The translations under genes were made by a program, and so were the position numbers. A stretch of 64,000 nt of DNA from Lasiosphaeria ovina (taxonomy: Eukaryota; Ascomycota; Sordariomycetes; Sordariales; Lasiosphaeriaceae). The first letter of the stretch is position 1; the number at the start of each line of letters is the position of its first letter. Location: positions 2,805,001 through 2,869,000 of the forward strand of contig JAULSN010000005.1 of NCBI GenBank assembly GCA_033439765.1, given 5' to 3'. Of this stretch, positions 46,996 to 57,744 are shown in pieces. The notes below the pieces were generated by a model that saw nothing but the letters and a program-made list of their open reading frames with translations, had not been told where the DNA came from and searched no databases.

Positions 46996-48063
46996 ATGAA
47001 TTCAATACCACGATTTGGCCGGCGCACGGCAGAGCGAGCGACGGGGTGGTCATGTTTTGGGTGCCGGGCTGCGCAGGGCCAATGGGCGGGCAACACCGTG
47101 TCGCGGGGCGCGCGGTTCATATCAAAAACAGCGACAAAAGACCAGCAGCACGCAAACCCGCGCGCCCCCCCAGAGCTGCAAGGCATGCTCAAGGTGCGCG
47201 AGATCTACAAGCAGAGGAATAGGTCAACCATGTAGGTCCAGGTCCAGGTCCATGTCCAGATTTGGGTCTTGGCCCTTGCGAAGGCGCCGCGAAAGCTCAC
47301 CGCCCGCCCCCCAGGTTCTACACCCTCAGCATCATTCTCGGCACCGTCGCCTTCTCGTACGGCTCGGTCCCGCTCTACAAGATGGTAAGCCTCCCCGTTG
47401 GCTTCCCCCTCTGTTGCCTATTCCCAGTCTTGTCAGCACACGCCGCTAACCGTTGCTCGTGTCCGTCTCTCTCCAGCTCTGCCAGACGATCGGCTGGGGC
47501 GGGCAGCCCATCAAGGCGCACGGCAGCTCGGGCTCAGGGTCCGACGCCGACTTCGACCTGGCCAGCCGGCTGAAGCCAGTAACCGACGCCAAGCGGATCC
47601 GCGTCACGTTCAGCTCGTCCGTGTCGGACACCCTGCCGTGGAAGTTTGTGCCGCAGCAGCGCGAGGTGCGCGTGCTGCCGGGCGAGACGGCCCTGGCCTT
47701 TTACACGGCCACTAACAAGAGCGACTCGGACATTATCGGGATCGCCACGTACAGCGTCACGCCCGGCCAGGTCGCGCCCTACTTCAGCAAGATCCAGTGT
47801 TTTTGTTTTGAGGAGCAGCGCCTGAATGCCGGCGAGACGGTCGACATGCCCGTCTTCTTCTACCTCGACCCCGACCTGCTGAATGATGTCAACATGAAGG
47901 GCGTCGAGACGGTCACGCTGAATTATACGTTTTTCAGTACGTCCTCCCTCCCCTTTTGTTCTGTTTTGCGACGGGTTACTAACCGCTGTATCCTTCCCCT
48001 GCAGAGGCTCGCTATGACAACAACGGAAATACCAAAGGCTTCCAGCCGGCTCCGGCAGTATAG
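46996..48063 (+). CDS. COX11: Cytochrome c oxidase assembly protein Cox11
   Basis: Inner-membrane copper chaperone that delivers copper to the CuB site of cytochrome oxidase. Exons 46996-47231, 47315-47384, 47477-47936 and 48005-48063 give 274 residues. A basic presequence (MNSIPRFGRRTAERATGW) precedes the matrix linker. The membrane helix is FYTLSIILGTVAFSYGSVP (about 80-98), followed by the family motif LYKMLCQTIGWGGQ. The copper-binding CFCF is at about 210-213 (KIQCFCFEEQ), and PVFFYLDPDL and VTLNYTFF are conserved. The last short exon codes KARYDNNGNTKGF. Intron 1 contains repeated GGTCCA units directly after the donor. Confidence 0.96.
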
Positions 48064-48267
48064 CCCCGGATCTGGGCCTGGGTCTCGTCTGTAGATGGGC
48101 AGAAAAGGCAGCAGAGAAGGGCGACCATTGTAAGATAAACATACACACACAAATATATATACCTACATTTGTATGTACATACCTACCAATTCCTCTCCTT
48201 GGGAGCCATGGCCCTTTTGGTGGGACATGACTTTAGCGTATGGGTAAGGAGGCTGAGCGACGTCTTG

Positions 48268-48299
<32 letters not shown>
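48268..48299. repeat. T17-A15 palindrome
   Basis: Seventeen T followed at once by fifteen A, able to fold back on itself, about 205 bp after the COX11 stop. Confidence 0.92.
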
Positions 48300-48300
<1 letters not shown>

Positions 48301-48315
48301 TTAGAATTACAGCTC

Positions 48316-48345
48316 ATGGCATGGCATGGCATGGCATGGCATGGC
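48316..48345. repeat. (ATGGC)6 pentanucleotide repeat
   Basis: Six exact ATGGC units, 16 bp after the T/A palindrome. Confidence 0.92.
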
Positions 48346-49430
48346 GGTCCAGACCTAGGTTGGAAACCTTCGGGAATGAGCCCCGGAATCAATTCTGGCA
48401 TTCCTTGGTAGCAGAATGCTTTGTGTGAAGCTAGAGTAGGTAGGCTGTTCACAGATGCGGTGGCTATAAGAAGACGACCTAGTATCTAGGTAGCTTTGGA
48501 TGTCTGCTACCCTTGTTGGTCAGGGCCCGGCTCAGTTATCGCTGTCCCGAATGCCTTCTTAATAGGTAGGTACCGTCGTCACCATGCCCGCGTCTAGCCG
48601 CAAATCCTCGACGCAGGTACTGTAGTTACGTACCATATCTACAGCCCCCTCCGGTTTCTGGGCGCGGAGTGCTGTGGGCGAGCCCGGACGCTCGAGGGAT
48701 ATATACGTACATGTACATGTATTTCGGTGAAGACGGCACGGGATGGCACCGTGTTTGTGGCTGGCTGGCTGGCTCGCCAGCCAGGTCTGCGCGCAGCTGA
48801 GATAGGCAGCTACCTCAGCTACTCCGCATGTCCCTCGCGAACCGAGGCTTGCATTTTCCCCTTTTTTGCCTTGTGAAACAAAAGCCAGGCCTATCATCAA
48901 TCTGCAGACCCAGCCAGAAGAGAGAGAGAGTGAGAGAGAGAGAGCCGCATGATCTCTTCAGCCCCATCGGAATGAGATAGAATGGCAGATACCACCTACC
49001 TTACCTGAACTTGGTTTGGTTGGGCAGGTCTGCAATGCCTTGTCGCTAGCCGCTTTTGCTGTCGTCGAATAGTCGAGCCCACGGGGGGTCGACAACCACA
49101 GCTACTGCTAGCGAGGGGGGCCAGCTAGCTGGAGTCTGGAGAAAACAGAGGGGTGGCGCGATACCACCCACCCGGGCAGCCGCGAATGAAATGCCCACAC
49201 TTCACCCCGTTGCGGCGCCCCCTTGCCCTTGCCCTGAGGGAGACGCTCAGAATGGCAGAACCTGGATTGTGTGGTTCTCTCAAACCGCGCCATGATTGGC
49301 ACTTCTTTTGTGTTTTTTTTTTGTCTCTAAAAGGTATATATTGCCCGTATGGCTGCTCTGGTCTTTGCCATGGCCGTCGCCGCCGTGATTACCCCAAGGC
49401 AGGTAGGTAGTCTCTCGTATCGCCCACGAT

Positions 49431-50984
49431 ATGGGTCTTTTCGCCGTGGTTAAGGGGCTGCCCCCTTTGGCGGCTGCTCTGGCGGCTGCCGCAGCAACCT
49501 ACGCCCCTATCCCCGCCGACCTGACGACGCCCCTGCAGCAGCGCTTGGCCATCAGCGGACCCAACAGTGAGTGATCCGTGCCTGCGTGGCAGGACAGCCA
49601 GACTGACGGGGGCCCAGCCGTGACGGTCGCATGGAACACATTCCAGCAGCTCGCGCAGCCGTGCGTGCAGTATGGGACGGCGCCGGGCGCGCTCAGCCGG
49701 CAGGCGTGCTCGACGTCGTCGGTGACGTACGCGACGTCGCGCACGTGGTCCAACGTGGTGACGGTGAGCGGGCTCACGCCGGCGGCGACGTACTACTACA
49801 AGATCGTGTCGACCAACTCGACGGTGGGCCACTTCTTCAGCCCGCGGCTGCCGGGCGACAAGACGCCCTTCCAGATGAACGCCGTCATCGACCTGGGCGT
49901 CTACGGGCGCGACGGCTACACCATCAAGGCGGACAAGCGCAGGCGCGACGACATCCCGGCCGTGGACCCGTCGCTCAACCACACCACCATCCACCGGCTC
50001 GCGCAGACCATCAACGACTACGAGTTCATCGTGCACCCGGGCGACATTGGCTACGCCGACGACTGGATCCTCAAGGCGCACAACTGGTTCGATGGCAAGG
50101 ACGGCTACCAGGCCATCACCGAGGACTTCTTCAACCAGCTGGCGCCCATCGCGGGGCGCAAGCCGTACATGGCCTCTCCCGGAAACCACGAGGCGAGCTG
50201 CCAGGAGGTGCCGCTGACGAGCGGGCTGTGCCCGAGCGGCCAGAAGAACTTTACCGACTTCGTCAACCGCTTCGGGCGGACCATGCCGGCGGCCTTTGCG
50301 TCGACGTCGGCCGACGCGCCGGCCAAGGTGGCTGCGAACCGGGCACGCGTGCTATCAAACCCGCCGTTCTGGTACTCGTTCGAGTACGGCATGGTGCACG
50401 TGACCATGATCGACACCGAGACCGACTTCACCGACGCGCCAGACCAGCCCGGAGGCTCGGCGCACCTAGGCGCGGGGCCGTTTGGCAGCTACGCGCGGCA
50501 GCAGCTAGACTTCCTCGAGGCGGACCTCGCGTCGGTCGACCGGGCGGTGACGCCGTGGCTGGTGGTGGCGGGCCACCGGCCGTGGTACACGACGGGCGAC
50601 TCCAACGCGTGCGCGCCGTGCCAGGCGGCCTTCGAGCCGCTGCTGTACAAGTACGGCGTGGACCTGGCCATCTTCGGCCACGTGCACAATAGCCAGCGCT
50701 TTGCGCCGGCCGTCAACAACGCCGCGGACCCGGCCGGCCTGGCGAACCCCAAAGCGCCCATGTACATTGTGGCCGGCGGCGCGGGTAACATCGAGGGCCT
50801 CGAGGACGTTGGTGCCAACACGACCATCAACCGCTTCGCCTATGCCGACAGCTTCAGCTACGCCACTGTCAGCTTCCTCGATACGCAGCGCCTCCGCGTC
50901 GACTTTGTGCGCAGCGACAGCGGTGCGCTGCTCGACAGCTCCGTGCTCTTCAAGCAGCACGCCCGGCGCTTTGTCGTGCAGTGA
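49431..50984 (+). CDS. Secreted purple acid phosphatase (metallophosphoesterase)
   Basis: Predicted secreted dinuclear-metal acid phosphatase. Exons 49431-49566 and 49618-50984 give 500 residues. The ATG at 49431 opens a hydrophobic Ala/Leu signal peptide ending before TYAPIPADLTTPLQQRLAIS, the usual mature start in fungal enzymes. The fibronectin-like N-domain has VTVAWNTFQQL and LTPAATYYYKIVS. All five metal-binding motifs are present: DLG near residue 137, GDIGYADDW near 187, GNHE near 234, VVAGHRPWYTTG near 364 and GHVH near 400. N-x-S/T sites (NST, NHT, NFT, NTT) fit secretion. An upstream ATG at 49349 with a signal-like peptide and a GTAGGT donor would skip the conserved mature N-terminus, so I rejected it. 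Confidence 0.93.
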
Positions 50985-52128
50985 GCGGGCGGGCGACACT
51001 AGGAGTTGGTTTTGAGGGAGTACTAGTTGTATATGTAGACATGTCATATGATTCTGTTACCTTGCCATGTGTGTGCAGTAGTATTCAGTCAGCGTCGTTC
51101 GCCTCCCCTTGCCGTTAGGTAGGTTCCCGACTTATATCACGCATTCGTCCGAGATAGATAGCCATTTTCCAGCATGCATGCGGGCATTGGAGATTTGGGG
51201 ATTGAGGATCGTCTCCCTCTCGCGATTGGTGCTTTCTCGCCATGTCCATGCAGCGGGTGCATCGATTTGGCGTCCATTTGCATTAGTGGTTGTAGGTAGG
51301 CATGCAACCATAATGCCCTATCTCAAGCACATGCTACTTCCTTTTTCGAGAGGGTCGGCTGAAGTTAGATAGCAGCGGCCTGGATAGTATAGTATTGTGT
51401 GGTGATCTCGCGCTTATAAGGCAGCTCTTCGCTGTTGTTGATGCGAAAGTTGATTGGTTTGAAGAGGAGTCTCTCAGCTGTTTGCAGTTGGTTGATGAAT
51501 GGGACGGCAGCGACCCGGAAATGTGGGGGTGGAACCCCGGGAAGCACGCTGTTCGATCCCCCCACGTCATCACCAGCGATCTCGCCCGGGCTTGCATGAG
51601 ATTGAAAGGTCCAGAGATGGCGGGCAGCTGTTCATGTCCTCCGCTCCGGCTGTGCAGGCTTCACATTGGAGAGTAAAGCCTTTCTAGCCCTACCTCAGTT
51701 ACTCCTAAGCATGATTTCGTAGAATTTTAAGCAATAAGAGACACTCTAGTTCTAACAGGAACGGCGCCGGCCAAGCCACTTCGTCCCGCCTTCCCGTCCG
51801 GGTCTTACTACAGTATAGGCCCCTGAAGCACATCCGATAGGCCCAGCCAGCCCAGCCAGGGGACCCCCGTTGGCGCAAATTTGCAGCGCCGCAGTGCCGC
51901 GTTACACGCCCGAACTGGCCGCTGAACCAAGTCCGAGCTCGCGCAACCGCGAACGACGGGACCACGCCATCAATTTCGTCAAGCTCCGTTTGGCCAGGGC
52001 ACCTACCTGAGTCTCTCCCAACGGCAATCCACTAACCTACCTCAATCTGCCTGATCTCGCATAATTGGAGCATCTGCTGGCCAGTTTCGAGATGCCAGCT
52101 ACGCAGCCGTCGTCCTCGTGCCGGTAGT
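50985..52128. other. Intergenic region
   Basis: 3' flank of the phosphatase and 5' flank of RAV1. Short frames (51395-51676, 51705-51965) lack family features. Confidence 0.55.
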
Positions 52129-55100
52129 ATGAAAGCTGTCCTGCCGGGAAAGCCAGAATCCCGGCGTCAAGCTCTGGCAACGGGCTACTGGGATTCGCGC
52201 CGCATCACCGTGAGCTGCCAACCCAACCCCAGCCTCGACTGAACCTCAACCACCCCTAGTCGCACTGCACCGCTAACCTTGGCTGCCGCTGCCGCTGCCG
52301 CCGCCCACTCTAGGCCTACATCACCGGCTCCGCTCTCTCCATCCTCGGCGAGCCCGACACCCTCCTCCAGACCATCTACGATGACGACGACGACCCCCTC
52401 GACGCCGTCGCCCTGGACGAGGCCTCGGGCAAGATAGCCGTGTCCACCCGCCGCACCGTGCGCATCTACCGGCCCTTTGGCCAGAAGGAGAATGCGCTCA
52501 GGTGGGCGCTGCAGTCCTCGTTCGCCATCAACCCCAACCAAGAACGCACAGACACAAACCGAGACACGCCCATATCTCTGTCGTGGGGCAGCTCCGAGGA
52601 GCTGCTGGTGGCGCACTCGCACCTCGAGCTGTACCAGACCTCGTCAGATCCCGAGTGCTCGTGGCGCAAGGAGCTGGCAAGCCCCGCCGCGCTCGCCACC
52701 CTGTCCTACGACTCGGCCTACATTGCCTCTATCAGCCAGGTCGACCGCCTGGTCAAGGTGTGGCGCCGGCTGAGCTACGGATCCGACGATGTGCGCTTCG
52801 ACTTTGCCTACCTCGCCCATCCCCAGCCTGTGACGGGCTTCCACTGGCGCCTGCCGCACCACATCGACCAGACCATAGACAATGTGCTTTACACGTTTTG
52901 CGCCGACAACACCCTGCGCGTCTGGACAGGCTCCGACAGCCATGGCCAGCAGCACCTGCAGCTATGGGGGAAGCTCGACCTGGCCACGGCGATTCAGGAC
53001 AGGGCCGCGAAGTCCTCGGCCGTCCCGGTGTTCCGCTGGGCCTTTATAATGCATGGCCGGGATCTCTCTGCCGCCACCGAAACCGCGGTCCGAGACGGCG
53101 CCTCACCGCCGGCGGCGGCCGACGACACGGCGGCCCTCGACCACGTCATTGCCGTGGCGAACCGGAGCCCCGAGATCTGCGTCGTCTTGGACGGCCAAGG
53201 CCGCATGTCTGCGTGGGCGCTCGAGAACGTCGGCTGCAAGACACAAAAGGCAGCCATCTTCAACGTAGTCCACGTCAACTCCCCAGAGTTTGACTTTCTC
53301 AAAGGCGGCGGCTCGGCCACCCCTAGACCACACGTAGAGGCCTACAGCTACTGCAACCCTGGCGGCCACTTGCACATTCTCATGCACTTCTTCGACGGCG
53401 GGATCGAGGTCTACCGCACCAGAATTGCCCAATTATTCGACGTAAACCCTCAGACGAGGCGCATGGCCCTGACATGTCTGTGGAACGGCCACTCGGCGCC
53501 AATCAGGAAGATTGTGCGCAATTTCAGCGGTCGCGCCATTGTGTCGCGGACGGAAAAGAACCAGAGCATCGTATGGAAGCATCAGCTGGACGCCAAGCGC
53601 ACAACCATCTCGCGCCAGACGGCCATCCAGCACGACGTGCACATCCACCGCATGTGTCTGCTCCGGAAAGGACGCTTTGTCGTCTTTCTCTGCCGCGACC
53701 ATGTGGCCCTGTGGGACTGCCGCAAGTCGACGCCCGTGCTGCTGGCCGAAGGCAAATACGACATCCCCGGGAAGCCGCTGTGCCTGCTGATCCTGCCCCG
53801 CGTCAAGGTCGAGGACTACACCACGGCGCACATCGCGACCATAACCTCGGAGAAGCAGGGGCTCGTCTGGGAGGTGAAGCTGCCCTTTTACGCCGCCCAC
53901 GAGAGCGGCGCCCCCCCTGCCAACGGGAACAGCCACCAGCGGGCCTCGATCCGCGAGTTCGTCAAGTTCGAGCTCGAGGGTGCCGGCGACCTCGGCTACG
54001 TCCTGCCCGTGGATCCGGCCGGGGCGTCGCCCATCGTGTCGGGGTTCCTCGACGTGTTTGCGCGCGACGTGGCCATCTCGTACACGCACTCGGGGCGCGT
54101 CGAGTTCTGGACGGCGCGGGTCGGGCACGAGGGCAAGGGCGTCGAGTGGCTCTCGACCAGCTCGATGGAGACGGGCGTGGCCAGCCCGGCGCTCGTCAGC
54201 GGGAGCACCATGAGGAGGGCGGCGCTGGTCGACGCGGCCAGGTCGTCGCTGACCATCTGGGACATACGCGGCGCGCGCCTCGAGTACGCCGACGACTTCG
54301 AGGACGGCCAGGCCATCCAGGACCTCGACTGGACGTCGACGCCCGACTCGCAGTCCATCCTGGCCGTCGGCTTCCCGCACCGCGTGCTGCTGCTCTCGCA
54401 GATGCGCTTCGACTACCTCAACAAGGGCCCCGCGTGGGCGCCCCTGCGCGAGATCAACATCCGCGGCCTCACGCCGCACCCCATCGGCGACTCGACGTGG
54501 CTGGGCGACGGCCACCTGGTCATCGGCGCCGGCAACCAGTTCTTTGTGCACGACCGCCAGTTCGACGTGTCGAGCTCCCTCGTGGCGACGCTGCGGCTGC
54601 CGCAGCGCAAGGGCGGCAACTGGGACCTCTTCGACGTGGTGCAGCGCCTCAACGGCCCGCTGCCCGTCTTCCACCCCCAGTTCCTCAGCCAGTGCATCCT
54701 GGCCGGCAAGATCGCGCTCGTGCACGCCGTCCTGCTGGCCCTGCACCGCACGCTCAAGTTCTGGGTCGAGGGCGAGCCCATTGACGACTACCTGGGCCTG
54801 CCTACCGAGGCGTTTTATATCTCGGACAACGTATGTCTCTTTTCTCTCTTCTTTTCTCCTACAAGCGTATCATATTACATTAAAGTTGCTAACTCTTCCT
54901 GTCGACCCAGGCATCCAAAGCATCGTCTGGCAAGGGGGCGCTCGACTACCTGAGCCGCGGCGAGCCGTACGGCAATGGCGGCGGCGACGGCGGCGACGAC
55001 GAGACGTTCAGCGAGGAGTTGGCGGGGGTCATCAGCGAGAAGCTGACGCGCGTGGGCATCCCGCAGCTGTCGGGGCACGAGCAGATCCAGCTGGTGGACA

Positions 55101-56006
55101 TTGTCGAGTGCGTGGGCCTCGTGGAGAAGCAGCGGCGGTCGCTCGACGAGAACGGCGCGCGCTTCACCCTCTTCTTCCGCCAGCACGCGCTGCGCAAGGG
55201 CCGCACCAACGAGATCCACCTCTCGTGGCGCGAGATCAACTGGGCCTACCACTCGGGCAGCCAGGACATCCTGCTCGACTTTGTCGCCCGCCAGCACCAC
55301 GGCAGGATGCTGTGGGAGGACGCGCGGGAGAGCGGCATCTTTATGTGGCTGACGGACGGGGCGGCGGTTGTGAGTTTTCTTTCCTTTTTTTTTTTTTTTT
55401 TTTTTTTTTTCCTGACAAGTCATTGGCTGACTGTTTGTCTTTTGATGTCAGCGCGCCCAGTTCGAGGCGATTGCTCGCAACGAGTACACCAAGAGCGAAG
55501 TCAAGAACCCCGTCGACTGCAGCCTCTTCTACCTGGCCCTCAAGAAGAAGACGGTGCTGCAGGGGCTGTGGCGTATGGCGTCGTGGAACCGCGAGCAGGG
55601 CGCGACGCAGCGCTTCCTGGCCAACAACTTTGACGACCCCAAGTGGCGCACGGCGGCGCTCAAGAATGCCTATGCGCTGATGAGCAAGCGGCGGTTTGGT
55701 TGGTGTTTTGCTTTTTTTCCTGACTCTGTGGATTTTACTGACCGACGGGCAGAATACGCTGCCGCCTTCTTCCTGCTGGCGGGCCACCTCGACGACGCGG
55801 TCAACGTCTGCTTCAACCAGCTCAAGGACCTGCAGCTGGCCATCGCGGTGGCGCGCGTCTACAAGGGCGACCACGGCCCGGTGCTGCGCAAGCTGCTCGA
55901 GGAGGAGGTGCTGGCGATTGCGGCGCAAGAGGGCAACCGCTGGCTGGCGTCGTGGGCGTTTTGGATGCTGCACCGCCGCGACATGGCGGTGCGCGCGCTT
56001 ATTGTC

Positions 56007-56038
<32 letters not shown>

Positions 56039-56605
56039 CTCCCCCCCCTTTTTTTTTTTTAAGTCGTCTTCTAACTAGGCTCTCGACAGACGCCCGTGTA
56101 CACGCTCCTCGAGACGCCGGGGTCGCCGGACCTGCGGTCCAAGCTGTTCCTGACGGACGACCCGGCGCTCGTGATCCTGTACGCGCAGCTGCGGCAGAAG
56201 ACGCTGCAGACGCTGCGCGGCGCGTCCAAGGTGACGCCCAAGGTCGAGTGGGAGTTTGTGCTGCACAACGCGCGCCTGTACGACCGCATGGGCTGCGACC
56301 TGCTGGGACTCGACCTGGTGCGCAACTGGGAGTTCTTTGCCGGTGCTGGTGCGACGCTCGACGACAGCACTCCTGCCGCCAATGGTCTTGGTGCGCTTAG
56401 TCTTCTTAAACGAAGGGGCTCCCTCGTCGTGTCGGATCTGCTGGCCGCGTCGCAGTCGCCTGTTGCTGCTGGTGGTCTCGCGCAGTTCATGCCCGCCGAG
56501 ATGAAGTCGGGCGGCCACCTCGGCCATCACCAGCCGTCCCCGGCGCCGGCGACCGTGTTTGAGGAGCCCGATGCGAGCTCTCTGCTAGACAGCTTTGGGT
56601 TCTGA
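52129..56605 (+). CDS. RAV1: RAVE complex subunit Rav1 (rabconnectin-3 family)
   Basis: Scaffold of the RAVE complex (with Rav2 and Skp1) that reassembles the V-ATPase on vacuoles and endosomes. Six exons fit by phase: 52129-52209, 52314-54830, 54911-55369, 55452-55698, 55753-56003 and 56090-56605, giving 1356 residues. The N-terminal half is WD40-like (KIAVSTRRTVRIYRPFGQ, VLYTFCADNTLRVW, DHVIAVANRSPEIC). The conserved Rav1 C-terminal domain includes LVDIVECVGLVEKQRRSLDE, ARFTLFFRQHALRKGRT, GLWRMASWNREQGATQRFLA, FLLAGHLDDAVNVC and RWLASWAFWMLHRRDMAVRA. The tail is Gly/Ala/Ser-rich and ends DASSLLDSFGF. Introns 3 and 5 contain exceptionally long T tracts. Large antisense frames over exon 2 are by-products of GC-rich codons. 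Confidence 0.95.
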
Positions 56606-57199
56606 TGATGGCCGGGGACGGGTGACTGGATTAGAGGTGGTGAGAACGTGAGTACCTAGAAAGAGATGAGAAAGGGGAGGGGCTTTTGTTGTAAGCATGC
56701 TGTATTTTGTTTTGTTTTGTTTTGTTTTGTGCCAAGCTGGTGTTTTTTTTGGTGGACGGGTGGTTGGGGGTGCATCGTAGTACATTCATTGCCGGGAGCG
56801 GCAGGGTGTTTATTTATTCTCGGTCTCTCTTTTTGGGACTGAACCGAATTGAATATACTATTTCCAATTATAGGAAGTATTGAAGCTGTGACGGGACGGA
56901 TGGAATACCTTACCTATGGTTTGCCTAGGCAGGCTAGCTATTTGATTTCGAATAAGTGTAACGTCCGTCCCTGCGTGGCGAAAACCCCGCCGTGCCGAAA
57001 AAAATGACAGTTACTTTGACTTCAAACATGTCAAAAACTCTATATATATCGATGCATCTTAAACTTTTATATAAGTTGTATTCCCTAGCTACTCTTGAGT
57101 GTTCTCAGCCCTTTTTACTAGAAAATTACCTTGTTGTTGTAGTCCCCGCGCCTGATCCGTAGAACGCCTCCGTTTACAGTAATGGAGAAGTCCTCCAAC
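56606..57199. other. Flank between RAV1 and the transposon island
   Basis: RAV1 3' flank with (TTTTG)n near 56707-56729, then increasingly A/T-rich sequence up to the left inverted repeat. No gene seen. Confidence 0.55.
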
Positions 57200-57556
57200 A
57201 CGCTTCCACCATCAAGCTCTTATTACCCCTAATACTTATAAAAAGGTCATATCCGAGCTTTAGGACCTTGCTGCTACGCCAGTAAACGTCACGAGCCTTG
57301 TAGCTGCTGTGGTGTCTACATCTTTGCAAAATCGCTACGCCAATCAGTACTTCCCAACAAACGAGCGACGATTCTGGTTAGCGCGAAACGCCTGGCTGAT
57401 TTGGGATGTGGCTGGTGTCAAGGTTTGAGATCACGTGACATATCCGCATTTATATTCTGCCTCAGGTAATAATATTATGCCTCAGGCAATAATATTAGTA
57501 AGCACAGACTCCATCGAAGCTTCTAGAAGGAATCGGGAATTATGGATCAAATGGAG
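57200..57556 (+). repeat. Left arm of long inverted repeat
   Basis: Aligns by eye in reverse complement with 61224-61577. Shared blocks include ATCAAGCTCTTAT, ATAAAAAGGTCATAT, TAGGACCTTGCT, GAGCCTTGT, TCACGTGAC, TTCTGCCTCAGG and AGCTTCTAGAAGGAATCGG. It contains a 20 bp tandem duplication (57458-57477 and 57478-57497) present only once on the right. Confidence 0.85.
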
Positions 57557-57744
57557 TTGTTTCCAGCGGCTCCAGAAGCGCCTGGAGCCCAAAACCTGGC
57601 TCGCGCTAAAAATAGCACGACCCATTTTTCGCTCACATTGGCATGTTCGGGGTCCCTTGATCGCCCACTTCCTTGAGTCTCAACCGTTCTAATCCGCCAC
57701 TCAGTCTTTCCAATCCCCATCTCCATGTTCATACGGAGGTAATT

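Larger units (their letters stand above)
48064..49430. other. Intergenic region
   Basis: Contains the poly(T)-poly(A) palindrome and ATGGC repeat listed below, GGCT repeats (48763-48774) and a GA tract (48919-48945). No gene supported. Confidence 0.55.

Noticed and set aside
49349..49402. Alternative signal-peptide exon for the purple acid phosphatase
   Set aside because: The only acceptor giving the right phase would delete the conserved TYAPIPADLTTPLQ mature start; the ATG at 49431 keeps it.
51540..51570. Possible tRNA T arm (GTTCGATCC)
   Set aside because: The flanks (CACGC and CCCCC) cannot form a T stem.
53433..54784. Open frames of over 430 codons on the other frames of RAV1 exon 2
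   Set aside because: They overlap the conserved Rav1 frame completely, are Arg/Ala/Gly/Pro-rich and reflect GC-rich third positions.
57673..57744. Upstream extension of the transposase
   Set aside because: It begins at a TTG, not an ATG, and the residues before 57745 do not resemble the family's N-terminus.
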